Shown piece by piece: positions 56,032 to 64,000 of a stretch of 64,000 nucleotides of DNA. Where the stretch lies: positions 53,425 to 117,424 of the forward strand of contig NZ_JQED01000024.1 in the NCBI RefSeq assembly GCF_000764225.1, in the 5' to 3' direction. The stretch comes from Colwellia psychrerythraea (GTDB lineage: Bacteria > Pseudomonadota > Gammaproteobacteria > Enterobacterales > Alteromonadaceae). The first letter of the stretch is position 1; every line of letters begins with the position of its first letter. Under the pieces are notes generated by a model, which had not been told where the DNA came from, ran no database searches, and saw nothing but the letters and a program-made list of their open reading frames with translations. Both the position numbers and the translations under genes were made by a program.

Positions 56032-57560
56032 AAATTTGATTGCTCTAACGATTCAGGCGTAATACTGTCTTTTTCGGTGCTAACACTGTCTTTTTCAGCG
56101 ATAATAGGTTCTTTGTCAGCATTTGTGCTCTCTTCTTCAGCTAAAACGCTTTGCGTTGTTGCCTCTTTCTCCGCTGAGGTACTAGTCTCTTGCCCTTTAT
56201 TCGTATCACTTTTTTCATTCGAAAAAGCAGTCGCTTGTTTCCGCTTTAAGGATAATTCAACCGAAAGCTCGGCAAATAGCTGTGTTAAGCGTGTTTTGCG
56301 AGCGACTTCTTCATCTGTTTGCCACTCGAGTTGTGATAAGCGTGAATCGAAGACTTCCGTTAACGATAATTCACTCAAGGTGCTATTGTCTTGCTGTGAT
56401 AATTGCGCTTGTCGTCGTTGGCGCGCTTTTTTACAACGTCGAACCAATAACACTTCAAGAGGCATATTAACGGCTATTTCACTAACCCGCTGCGATAAAT
56501 CACTTAAGTGATCACCATTATCAATTTCAATATCAAGCCAGGCTTTCATATCTTTAGGCAAATTTTCCGCTGCTTGGCGCTTTTCAAAAGCGACCAGTGT
56601 TTCTTGTAGTGAAGCTTCAAGTTCATCGACCGATGTTTTCACCATGTATAACGGTTGAAAACACGGCACAATTACATCTTCTACTTGGCTAAGTTTTCCC
56701 GACGTAAACTCCACCATCAACACACGTTTATCTTGCTTGGCTTCATCAAAACTTAACGCAATAGGCGAGCCACAATAGCGAATATGCTCTGATTTCGCCA
56801 CCTGCTGTGCTCTATGAATATGGCCAAGCGCTATGTAATCTGCCGGAGGAAAAGCACTGGCTGGAAAGGCTTCTAACGATCCAATATAAATATCTCTAAC
56901 AGAGTCACTTTTACTGTCACTTATTGAAACGCCTAGCGCCGTTAGATGGCCGGTTGCTATAATGGGGACCGCAATGCCCTCAGCTTTTTCATACGCGTCA
57001 GCTTGCTTGCGTGCCTGTTGATATAAATACTGATAATGATCGCTAATCGCTTGTTGCAAACTCTGCTGCTTATCACTGGCCGACTGCCCTGCTCGGCTTT
57101 TGATCACATCACGGGGACGAACAAAAGGAATAGCACAAATGATGGCAGTGGTTTTGCCACCAGCATCCTGTAAGGGAAATACCTGTTTTGACAGAGTCTT
57201 CTCATCAAGTTCACCATCACTAAGTGATGCGGGTATTACCTGGGTAATGACACGAGTAGACAAACTTGCCAGAACCGTTTGAGACTCAGACAACATAGCC
57301 ACAGAGTCATGATTACCAGCTAAGACAATAAGTTGGCAATTGCTTCCTTGTAATCTCGCGATAAAATCAAAATACATTTCTCGAGCATAACTTGGCGGTG
57401 TTGAGGTATCAAATATGTCACCTGCGACAATAATCGCATCAATGTTATGTTGAGCAACTTGTGTTAATAACCAGCTAAGAAATTGTTGATGCTCATTGGC
57501 GCGGCTTTTGCCGTAAAAATATTGGCCAAGATGCCAATCTGAGGTATGAATAATGCGCAT
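56028..57560 (-). CDS. sbcD: Exonuclease subunit SbcD (Mre11-like nuclease)
   Basis: 510 residues against 400 for E. coli SbcD. The metallophosphoesterase motifs are in order: [35 protein letters not shown] and ALGHIHRAQ. The C-terminal ~100 residues form a low-complexity acidic tail with repeated Glu-Lys-Asp/Glu units that E. coli lacks. The start is the ATG at 57560, 4-bp overlap with sbcC at the other end. It is the last host gene before the prophage junction. Confidence 0.95.
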   Translation of the reverse strand: MRIIHTSDWHLGQYFYGKSRANEHQQFLSWLLTQVAQHNIDAIIVAGDIFDTSTPPSYAREMYFDFIARLQGSNCQLIVLAGNHDSVAMLSESQTVLASLSTRVITQVIPASLSDGELDEKTLSKQVFPLQDAGGKTTAIICAIPFVRPRDVIKSRAGQSASDKQQSLQQAISDHYQYLYQQARKQADAYEKAEGIAVPIIATGHLTALGVSISDSKSDSVRDIYIGSLEAFPASAFPPADYIALGHIHRAQQVAKSEHIRYCGSPIALSFDEAKQDKRVLMVEFTSGKLSQVEDVIVPCFQPLYMVKTSVDELEASLQETLVAFEKRQAAENLPKDMKAWLDIEIDNGDHLSDLSQRVSEIAVNMPLEVLLVRRCKKARQRRQAQLSQQDNSTLSELSLTEVFDSRLSQLEWQTDEEVARKTRLTQLFAELSVELSLKRKQATAFSNEKSDTNKGQETSTSAEKEATTQSVLAEEESTNADKEPIIAEKDSVSTEKDSITPESLEQSNL

Positions 57561-57597
57561 AAAAACGGTAAGAGACTGTGCAATGGAGAATTATTCA

Positions 57598-57623
57598 TTA
57601 GTTTACCTGAACAGGTAAACTAA
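57598..57623. repeat. 12-bp inverted repeat upstream of sbcD
   Basis: TTAGTTTACCTG, two bases, CAGGTAAACTAA: a perfect palindromic site about 40 bp before the sbcD start. It could be an operator for sbcDC or a terminator for leftward readthrough from the prophage. Confidence 0.6.
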
Positions 57624-57685
57624 GTGTAGTAACGGATATTTAATCTGTTGTAGAAGTTAGCTTCAACTGTAGCCGCGCGAAAAAA

Positions 57686-57771
57686 ATGAGAAATGAACCC
57701 GCTAAGATTGAGAACCCCACCTCTCACGCTGGCTCACTTATAATGAGAATAAACCGCTAATATTGAGAACT
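57686..57771. repeat. Direct repeat at the host-prophage junction
   Basis: Two units, 57686-57716 (31 nt) and 57743-57771 (29 nt), share the pattern AATGAGAA, a variable 4-6 nt, CCGCTAA, one variable base, ATTGAGAAC. Each unit has two TGAGAA arms. They sit between sbcD and the last phage gene, where the end of an integrated element would be. They resemble multiple transposase-binding sites at element ends. Confidence 0.7.
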
Positions 57772-57820
57772 GTTGTTTGCTCTTTTTACTGAATAGCTCT
57801 GCTTACATATAGGGATTAAT

Positions 57821-57858
57821 TTTAAAAGGTGTTTAATCTTGGTTAAACACCTTTTAAA
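57821..57858 (-). terminator. Terminator at the end of the prophage late genes
   Basis: A 16-bp perfect stem (TTTAAAAGGTGTTTAA / TTAAACACCTTTTAAA) with a 6-nt loop, immediately after the last phage gene on the minus strand. Confidence 0.85.
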
Positions 57859-57864
57859 TAACGC

Positions 57865-58092
57865 TTAAACCTCATCCCACTCTATAGAGTTTCGACAATG
57901 ATTCTTATCAAACCAAAATAGTGTATTGATGATTTTCTCTAATGAGAGCCAGTACCATTTATTTGTTTTCTTAGCACGGTAACCGACTCTACCGCTTATT
58001 GTGTGGTCTTCATTTCCATTGAGCAGTAATACGTTAAATAACTGATCAACTGCTATTAATAATCGTAAAATATAACTTTTTTCATTTTTCAT
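57865..58092 (-). CDS. Small phage late protein of unknown function
   Basis: 75 residues beginning MKNEKSYILRLLIAVDQLFN and containing GNEDHTISGRVGYRAKK, WFDKNHC and a final SIEWDEV. Proteins with the LLxAxDQLxNxLLxGxxDETxSxRxG pattern and the HCxxSIExDE end are frequent next to tail genes of tailed phages and prophages; this is from memory. Function unknown. It is the last gene of the prophage, 7 bp after the preceding gene. Confidence 0.75.
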   Translation of the reverse strand: MKNEKSYILRLLIAVDQLFNVLLLNGNEDHTISGRVGYRAKKTNKWYWLSLEKIINTLFWFDKNHCRNSIEWDEV

Positions 58093-58099
58093 AAATCAC

Positions 58100-58711
58100 C
58101 TAATTAAAAAGCGCATTCCTTGCAGCTAAAAACTGCAAAGCAAAGTTAGAGAATTCAGCAAAGTTATCAAGCCTTATTGATACCGTACCGCTAGCATTAT
58201 CAGCAATAAAGTTAGTCGGAAATATATCGTCACCCGCTAATTCATAACCCGCCTTAATACTGACTAAACCGTCTGAATTATCTTTATTTAAGCTGACTTG
58301 ATAACCGTTTATTTTAACCCCTTGCTTTTTATTATATGAATCAAACAAAGCCTTGTTTGCTGACTTAAATTCATCAACTGTTAGCAAAGCTGGTCGGATT
58401 GGCTCATCTGGTAAGTCTTTTGGTTCGGCGAAAACATCGTCACCGTTTTCGGCTACAGCGACAACAGGTAAATTAGCGTTAAATTCAAGTATTGCTATGT
58501 GTTCATTGTAATCAGCTAGCCAGTGCCACTGCCTTAATTCAATGACTCCTGCACAAAAGCGATCAATCGTTTCTACCTTTGCATTTTGCGCTATTTGCGC
58601 TTGTAACGCTTCTAAGGTTTTTGTTATTTGCTTTCGAAGCAATGGTTTTTGGTTAGCATCAAATAAGGTGCTGCCATCAGCATTCTTTTGATAAAAATAA
58701 GATAAGTCCAT
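58100..58711 (-). CDS. Phage tail-associated hypothetical protein
   Basis: 203 residues. It opens MDLSYFYQKNADGSTLFDAN, has a helical middle with FCAGVIELRQWHWLADYNEH, and a C-terminal beta-rich segment with GTVSIRLDNFAEFSNFALQFLAARNALFN. The last motif resembles the end of DUF4376-like phage proteins. I cannot assign a function. It lies 8 bp after the 919-residue structural gene and 7 bp before the small late gene, so it is in the late operon. Confidence 0.65.
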   Translation of the reverse strand: MDLSYFYQKNADGSTLFDANQKPLLRKQITKTLEALQAQIAQNAKVETIDRFCAGVIELRQWHWLADYNEHIAILEFNANLPVVAVAENGDDVFAEPKDLPDEPIRPALLTVDEFKSANKALFDSYNKKQGVKINGYQVSLNKDNSDGLVSIKAGYELAGDDIFPTNFIADNASGTVSIRLDNFAEFSNFALQFLAARNALFN

Positions 58712-58719
58712 TTTGATTC

Positions 58720-61479
58720 CTAAAGCTCGTTAATGAAATAAGGTAAAGCGGTTGCTCTAATGTTTGACCCATCAATAACACCTGCATCGTCGCAGTTAAA
58801 TAGTAAATACGCGACACTATCTTTTACGCCAATAGCAGTAGAGTACTTAACAACAGGTGTTAGCGTTTCTGGAGTATGGCTAATAACATCGCTGGCAGTT
58901 TTAGTTATGGCTAATTCTTCGCTTGGGTCGGTGCCTGTTGCAATTTGACTACTTAATGAACTTGTTAAAATTGCATCAGCATTATTATTGGTGGCATAAA
59001 CGGGTGACCAGTCGGTTAACTGAGTAATACCTGTTGTATTTTGTGTAAAGTGCGCTTGGGTTTCATAGAAAGAAAACCTAACCCTATTTGCAGTGAAATT
59101 TGAGTAAACATGATTGAGTTTATCAACTGTAGACCCACCTGTACTAAATGTAACACCGTCATCATCGCTCCAGGTATTATCAACAGTCGCAGATAATACT
59201 TTTCGACTATAAGGGAATGAATGGTAAGTACCATCAGAGATAACAGGGATCCATTCTCCCTCAAGACCTTCTGCACCGTAAAATTTTGAATCAGACGTAG
59301 TAAATAAAGCCACTATATGCGAGATTTCACCAATGATATTAGTCCAAGTAGGGCTAGCCTGTTGATGGATTTGTTTTTCTATCAGTACGACCCCAGTAAT
59401 TTCTTCCCTAGCGGTAACATTGACAGTTACGTAGAAAGCATCATCACCAGATACAGAGTCACTAGTCGTATAAGGCTCGATTACATTCCCCCTAAGTAGA
59501 TAGACTGTTGTATTAGGGCTGTACTTAGAAGCAATACCTGAGCCAGCAATACTGATTTTGGAGCCAGTGCCTGTGTCATCTAAACTCGTAATGTAAAACC
59601 TAGTGAAAGGCACCCCCTCGAATCCCCGCAACTCACCAGATATTGCTTTACGCTTATAATTATAATGTAACTCTTCAACAGGCTGTTTACGGCTAGACAT
59701 GCGTAAATCGAATACATCGCTTGAGTCTATAGCATCGTAGAACTTTCCATCTTTACGGCCTGATGATGTCCCAACATTCCCGCCATAATCAGATGGCCCG
59801 AAATCCCCAGCTGAAGCGTCTACTTGGTTTTTTAAGTCGAAACAATCAGACGTACTTTGCATGTTAACACCTGCTACATGCCACCCTCCCGTGAATGATG
59901 GGTTAACCGAAGAAAAACGGTAAGGTTTAGTGCCAAATTTGTTTAAATGCTTATGATATCCTCCTTGATTTCTTCGTTGAACAAGTGCGATAGGTATTAA
60001 ATGACATTCACCGTTATGTCCGTAAAAATCATCCCCATTAAGTGCGCCAAGACTTGTGCCAGCGCTATTAGTTGATAGCGCTGAGTATAGCCCTAAGATA
60101 GAGCCTTGTTTTTCTGTGGTATACTTCCTTTCTGAACTGCCTTTACCAACAAACCAGCCGTAATGCCGCTCACCAGCTAAATAACCATAATCAGATAAGT
60201 CACCACCTAATATTGAAACCTGTTTTCCTTGCGGTTTTACCCTTTTGCTTGGTGAATATCTTACAGGTGTATTTGTTGCTTCAATCCCTACAGATTGCCA
60301 AGCATCACCCAGACCCGCAACCACACGAATACGATAGCGAGCTTGCACCAACTCACCATCGTCACTGTATATTTTGTTCTTATGGTCTTGCACAAACAAA
60401 GCTTTCTGTTCATCAGTTAAAGTTGACCAAGTAACACCATGGCCTCTGGTTACTGCATCCCATTCACCTAAAGCAGAATAACGTTGGTCTACTCGTGTAT
60501 TACTTAGTGCAACACCCTTCCAAGTTGATTTACCGTATTGAACGTTGCCTAACGGGTATACTATGTCCTTGTCGCTAATTTTTTCATGGAATGGCTCTAT
60601 AAAAGCAAAATCTTTTCTTGATAAAATGCTCGCGCTAAGAGATGTGCCGCCTGCTACAATTGCCGCGGCCAAATCCACAAAGCGCCCCGTACCGTCTGAT
60701 TTATCTAACCCATCTGGTGCTGGTGGGAAGTTAATTACAATATTATTGTATATTGGGTCACATCCCTGACCCACTAGATTAATATGATGTTCCACCCCAT
60801 TCGCCATAACTATAGGGTAGTCGCTAATAGATACACCTGACTTATCTTCAAAAGAACGGCCCATTCGGATTGTGTTCGGTGACGTGTATGCTGCCCACAT
60901 ACCTTCATTAACTGAGGCTATAGGATTGTGTTGTTGAGACTTACCCCACTCAGCGAAGCCACTAAGTACATTTTGCGCTGCTAAAGTTAAAAGCTCAGAT
61001 TTAGTCATCGCTTGCACTGACCCCGTCAAGCCGTTTAATTGACTAATAAGCGCGGTTACCTGGTTAGTTAAGTAACCATACGGTACGGTTTCAATGCTGG
61101 TAGTTTGGCCCACAGCAATATCTAATGTTGGGGTAGTAGCGGTTAATAAGTCTTTTAACTTAGTTAATATGCCGCGTGTAACATCATTTAATGAAGTCAT
61201 GGCTTGTACTGACTCGTAAATTTTTGCAAAGGTAGGGAAAATAAACAACCCTTTATTACTGAGCGTTGCACCAGCCCATGTTTCGACTAAGGTTAGCGTT
61301 GAATCGCCGTTCTCATCAGGGGCCGTACCACTGGCAACGGGTAAAACATATAAGCCATTGTCTAACGCCACTAAATAATCATTAGCTTTAGAAAAATCAA
61401 CATGCTCCCCCGTTACGGTAATTGTTTTACTGTTATTAGCCAGCGTTGCCGCTGTCGCCTTTATGTAAGTAATCGTCAT
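58720..61479 (-). CDS. Phage structural protein, probably tail fibre or receptor-binding
   Basis: 919 residues, beginning MTITYIKATAATLANNSKTI. There is no signal peptide. The middle is rich in Gly, Ser, Tyr and Trp and has no long coiled coil. It includes a stretch listing sites such as GHNGECHLIPIALVQRRNQGG, reminiscent of receptor-binding or host-specificity domains. I recognise no catalytic motif. It is placed 2 bp after the gpJ-like gene, where phages of lambda type put their side or central fibre genes. Fibre function is inferred from position. Confidence 0.65.
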   Translation of the reverse strand: MTITYIKATAATLANNSKTITVTGEHVDFSKANDYLVALDNGLYVLPVASGTAPDENGDSTLTLVETWAGATLSNKGLFIFPTFAKIYESVQAMTSLNDVTRGILTKLKDLLTATTPTLDIAVGQTTSIETVPYGYLTNQVTALISQLNGLTGSVQAMTKSELLTLAAQNVLSGFAEWGKSQQHNPIASVNEGMWAAYTSPNTIRMGRSFEDKSGVSISDYPIVMANGVEHHINLVGQGCDPIYNNIVINFPPAPDGLDKSDGTGRFVDLAAAIVAGGTSLSASILSRKDFAFIEPFHEKISDKDIVYPLGNVQYGKSTWKGVALSNTRVDQRYSALGEWDAVTRGHGVTWSTLTDEQKALFVQDHKNKIYSDDGELVQARYRIRVVAGLGDAWQSVGIEATNTPVRYSPSKRVKPQGKQVSILGGDLSDYGYLAGERHYGWFVGKGSSERKYTTEKQGSILGLYSALSTNSAGTSLGALNGDDFYGHNGECHLIPIALVQRRNQGGYHKHLNKFGTKPYRFSSVNPSFTGGWHVAGVNMQSTSDCFDLKNQVDASAGDFGPSDYGGNVGTSSGRKDGKFYDAIDSSDVFDLRMSSRKQPVEELHYNYKRKAISGELRGFEGVPFTRFYITSLDDTGTGSKISIAGSGIASKYSPNTTVYLLRGNVIEPYTTSDSVSGDDAFYVTVNVTAREEITGVVLIEKQIHQQASPTWTNIIGEISHIVALFTTSDSKFYGAEGLEGEWIPVISDGTYHSFPYSRKVLSATVDNTWSDDDGVTFSTGGSTVDKLNHVYSNFTANRVRFSFYETQAHFTQNTTGITQLTDWSPVYATNNNADAILTSSLSSQIATGTDPSEELAITKTASDVISHTPETLTPVVKYSTAIGVKDSVAYLLFNCDDAGVIDGSNIRATALPYFINEL

Positions 61480-61481
61480 TT

Positions 61482-64000
61482 TTAACCCTCTGAAGTAGTA
61501 ATAGATAAACGTTGTGTTGGCGAATAAGACGAGGTGGTAAGCAATCCTGAGCGGCTAGTCATTCTTAATCGGTAGCGACGACTCGCAGTCGTTTTTTTGT
61601 TGTCTGTGTAAGTAAACGACCCACCTAAATTCTGGTGCTTTACCGCGCGCCATTTTTTTGATTCTCGCTCATACTCTGAGCCTGATATTGTCCCTGTGCC
61701 TGTGTAGCTCATCGTCTGGCGAGCCACCCAAGAACCTCCAACATATTCCTCTAATCGAATTGAACAATAAGGGATTGGCGGGACTGTGGGGGCTGTTGCT
61801 GAAAAATAGTTATATTGACTACTTAACGTTACTGAACAGGCGATAGCAATAGAGCCGCCATTGCTGCCAAACGAGCCTAAGTCGACTATCGCTGTTGTTG
61901 ATAATGACGAGGTAGCCAAGCTGTTATTTAGCGTTCCTGAGACAATAGCGCCACCAAAATACGCCGAACCATCGGCCTTTAAAAAGCTAATAGCGTTAGA
62001 CTCTTTGATTTTGGTAAAATCAGGGTCGCCGCTGCCATTTAGTAACTTAGGGCCAAACCATTCAATAAATTGATTGCTTGAGCCAAAGGCGTTGGCACTT
62101 GATAGCCGCATATGTGTTGCGCCGATTAAGTTAATGCTGCCCTGAAAAGCAAAGCTTCTTTGTGCCGCTGACCAGCGAAAATCAACATTATTCGTTATCG
62201 GGTTAGTAAATTGTATTTTATCGCCCATGATGTCGATAATGCTTTGGCTCGTATCACCGGACATATAAATACCCGTCACTTTGCCGTTAATATTTACCCC
62301 TAAGAAAACTTGCGCCTCTAAATCACCGATATCATCACTTTGCGCATTCATCGTTAGTATGGCGGCGGCACTCTTGGTTTCTTCTGAACTAACACGAGCG
62401 GCAAGGTTAGATAGTGCGGTGGTGCTGGCTTTACTTGCTACCGTTTGGTTAGTCGCGGTTATTTCACTGTTTCTGGTAGTGGCTTCGTCTTCAATCGCTG
62501 AGATAAGGTTAGTTAATGCCGTGGCCGTGGTTTGCTTTTCATCGGTAATAGTTTGATTAACAGTATTAATCGCACTGTTTCTTGCCGTGTTTTCGTCTTC
62601 AATCGCTGAGATAAGGTTAGCTAATGCCGTGGCGGTGGTTTGCTTCTCATCGCTAATGGTTTGATTAACCGTATCAATAGCACTGTTTCTGGTTATAGTT
62701 TCATCTTCAATCGCTGAGATAAGATTAGCTAATGCTGTGGCCGTAGTTTGCTTTTCATTGGTAATAGTTTGATTGACGGTATCAATAGCGCTGTTTCTGG
62801 CCGTGGTTTCGTCTTCTATCGCTGAGTTAAGGCTAGATAATGCCGTGGCGCGGGTTTCACTTTCATTTGCAACAGTTTGTTCAATAGACGAAATAGCGCT
62901 ATCTCTTGTGCTGGCTTCGTCTGATATTTTACTGTTTAACTCGCGGGTAAGCGTTGCCTTGGTTTCTCTGGCAGTAGATAACACATTTTCATTCGTGGCT
63001 AGGCTACTTAGTGATTGCTCAAAAGCGGCCACTAGCTTTTTAGTGCTGCTAGCTTCGGCTTGTACTTCGTTTACATCACTGGTTATTTTTTCTTGCACTA
63101 ACGCTAAATCAATATTGCGCTCTAATAAATCGGTTAGCTGAAAATCATTACTTAATGTTTGTTGAAACGTGGCCCAATCGTCAAACTGAGCGGCAAAACT
63201 TTGTTCGGTTAACGTATTGCTAAGTCTGTCTAGGTTTACCGAGACTTGTGTGGTTTTAGTCAGTAAATCGGTTATATCAGTATTGCCAAGCAATAAACTA
63301 ATATCATTTATGTTTTGGTCAATTTTGCTATGCGCCGCAGACAAACCGCTATTACTATTAGTGACCTGGTTAATAATGCTGGTTAAGCTGCCGTTTAAGG
63401 TATCAACGAGCAATTTATAGTTAGTAAACTGCTCATAACTGACCTTGCCGCCCTCTACTAATATTTGCCCTAGCTGTTCGTTAATATCTAAAACAAATTG
63501 GTCGGTGTCGCTCAGCTTTTCAACCATAGCGATAAACGCGCTATTGGTATCACCTTGTGAGCTGAGCAAGTCCATGCCTAATTGCTGGTAAGTCGCTTGC
63601 AACGCGGCAATGTTGGTTTCATCTAATTTAACGTTATTTAACGCTAACTCTTGCGCCTTAATATCTTCGACAATGCCATCTAGTAAAACAGGTAATGTTT
63701 CTTCAGTGGGAATACTTTCAACTTGCTCAAGCAGTGCGGTCACTTCACTTGTAAAATTTGATTTGCCTAAGTTATTCGTAGCATTGGCAATATCATTAGC
63801 AATCCCTTCATAGTCGGTAACATCAGCGCCACTTTCAGGTATCTCTTCCCAGCCAGCTTCATCTAAAATAGTGGCTGACTCTTTAGTGAACGTAATTGTT
63901 CTTACTTGAAATACACGGCTGTTTAATCGGTTTATTGCCGCAACGACAACTTGATAGGTGCCAACAGGCACGCCATTTATCTTAATCGACTTTTCAGCGG
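61482..64000 (-). CDS. Phage tail-tip attachment protein, lambda gpJ-like (DUF1983 C-terminus), partial
   Basis: The frame is open to the window edge (upstream of the GTG at 63971 it reads AEKSIKINGVPVG), so only the C-terminal ~839 residues are present. Seen from the N side: a fibronectin-like strand region (TYQVVVAAINRLNSRVFQVRT), a long helical stretch, then four ~36-residue tandem repeats of the type SAIEDETTARNSAIDTVNQTI. A DUF1983-like segment (VNINGKVTGIYMSGD ... FTNPITNNVDFRWS) and a beta-rich end follow. This is the host-specificity protein of lambda-like siphophage tails. Confidence 0.8.
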   Translation of the reverse strand, partial: AEKSIKINGVPVGTYQVVVAAINRLNSRVFQVRTITFTKESATILDEAGWEEIPESGADVTDYEGIANDIANATNNLGKSNFTSEVTALLEQVESIPTEETLPVLLDGIVEDIKAQELALNNVKLDETNIAALQATYQQLGMDLLSSQGDTNSAFIAMVEKLSDTDQFVLDINEQLGQILVEGGKVSYEQFTNYKLLVDTLNGSLTSIINQVTNSNSGLSAAHSKIDQNINDISLLLGNTDITDLLTKTTQVSVNLDRLSNTLTEQSFAAQFDDWATFQQTLSNDFQLTDLLERNIDLALVQEKITSDVNEVQAEASSTKKLVAAFEQSLSSLATNENVLSTARETKATLTRELNSKISDEASTRDSAISSIEQTVANESETRATALSSLNSAIEDETTARNSAIDTVNQTITNEKQTTATALANLISAIEDETITRNSAIDTVNQTISDEKQTTATALANLISAIEDENTARNSAINTVNQTITDEKQTTATALTNLISAIEDEATTRNSEITATNQTVASKASTTALSNLAARVSSEETKSAAAILTMNAQSDDIGDLEAQVFLGVNINGKVTGIYMSGDTSQSIIDIMGDKIQFTNPITNNVDFRWSAAQRSFAFQGSINLIGATHMRLSSANAFGSSNQFIEWFGPKLLNGSGDPDFTKIKESNAISFLKADGSAYFGGAIVSGTLNNSLATSSLSTTAIVDLGSFGSNGGSIAIACSVTLSSQYNYFSATAPTVPPIPYCSIRLEEYVGGSWVARQTMSYTGTGTISGSEYERESKKWRAVKHQNLGGSFTYTDNKKTTASRRYRLRMTSRSGLLTTSSYSPTQRLSITTSEG
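62488..62919 (-). repeat. 108-bp tandem repeats inside the gpJ-like gene
   Basis: The motif TCTTC(A/T)ATCGCTGAG recurs at 62488, 62596, 62704 and 62812, exactly 108 bp apart. Each unit encodes 36 residues with ED(E/N)xxxRNSAIxTVNQTI and EKQTTATALANLI. Period and helix content fit a coiled-coil stalk. Confidence 0.9.

Noticed and set aside
56077..56511. A 144-residue plus-strand frame opposite the sbcD tail
   Set aside because: The Ser/Phe/Val-rich composition is the complement of the acidic repeat tail of SbcD; no family match.
62773..63141. A 122-residue plus-strand frame in the tail-tip gene
   Set aside because: It is the antisense of the tandem repeats and helical region of the gpJ-like protein.

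Overview
The window reads as chromosome of a low-GC marine gammaproteobacterium, most likely Colwellia or a close relative in the Alteromonadales. The reasons are the gene set and its order: a 180-kDa type NAD-glutamate dehydrogenase beside pyrD, prc next to proQ, an AcnD/PrpF-type methylcitrate operon run by a GntR regulator, and rcsF followed by trmO. No species was confirmed by any search. Most of the window is ordinary core genome on the minus strand. The last ~6 kb (57.7-64.0 kb) is the 3' end of a prophage late region.

Layout. 0-7.1 kb: a truncated DUF3015 gene, a cytochrome c', pyrD and the giant NAD-GDH. 7.6-14.6 kb: a four-gene envelope cluster made of a DUF1302 outer-membrane barrel, a DUF1329 periplasmic protein, a Ycf48/BNR propeller and an RND/MMPL exporter. 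It looks like a complete but functionally uncharacterised trans-envelope route for a hydrophobic compound. 15.0-25.3 kb: DUF2835, pepN, nhaC, prc, proQ, an acidic 95-residue protein, a free-methionine-R-sulfoxide reductase, a SIMPL gene broken by one in-frame amber codon, and a DUF2057 protein. 25.3-30.2 kb (plus strand): a FecI sigma factor, a FecR anti-sigma factor and an STN-domain TonB-dependent receptor, forming a cell-surface signalling cassette. 30.3-37.2 kb: the 2-methylcitrate operon gntR-prpB-prpC-acnD-prpF, with palindromic operators upstream. 37.6-40.0 kb: DUF924, a glyoxalase-family protein, a patatin-like protein and a GFA-family protein.

40.2-41.6 kb holds one tRNA-Ala(GGC) and six identical tRNA-Glu(TTC) genes in tandem. 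They sit behind a near-consensus promoter with a GC-rich discriminator and end at a strong terminator. 42.2-47.2 kb: a YvcK/CofD-like protein, dcd, mrp/apbC and metG. 47.3-52.1 kb: rcsF, trmO, a CBM9-like protein, a methyltransferase, a small membrane protein, an FKBP/SlyD isomerase and an EamA transporter. 52.1-57.6 kb: sbcC and sbcD, overlapping by 4 bp. 57.6-57.8 kb is a junction with a direct repeat of about 30 bp (TGAGAA-containing arms). It is followed by phage genes: a small late protein, a 203-residue protein, a 919-residue structural protein and a lambda gpJ-like tail-tip protein running off the right edge.

The points most worth following up are the DUF1302/DUF1329/Ycf48/RND system, the two possible translation starts of the STN receptor, the GntR operator boxes including one away from the operon, the tRNA-Glu amplification, and the repeats at the phage-host junction.
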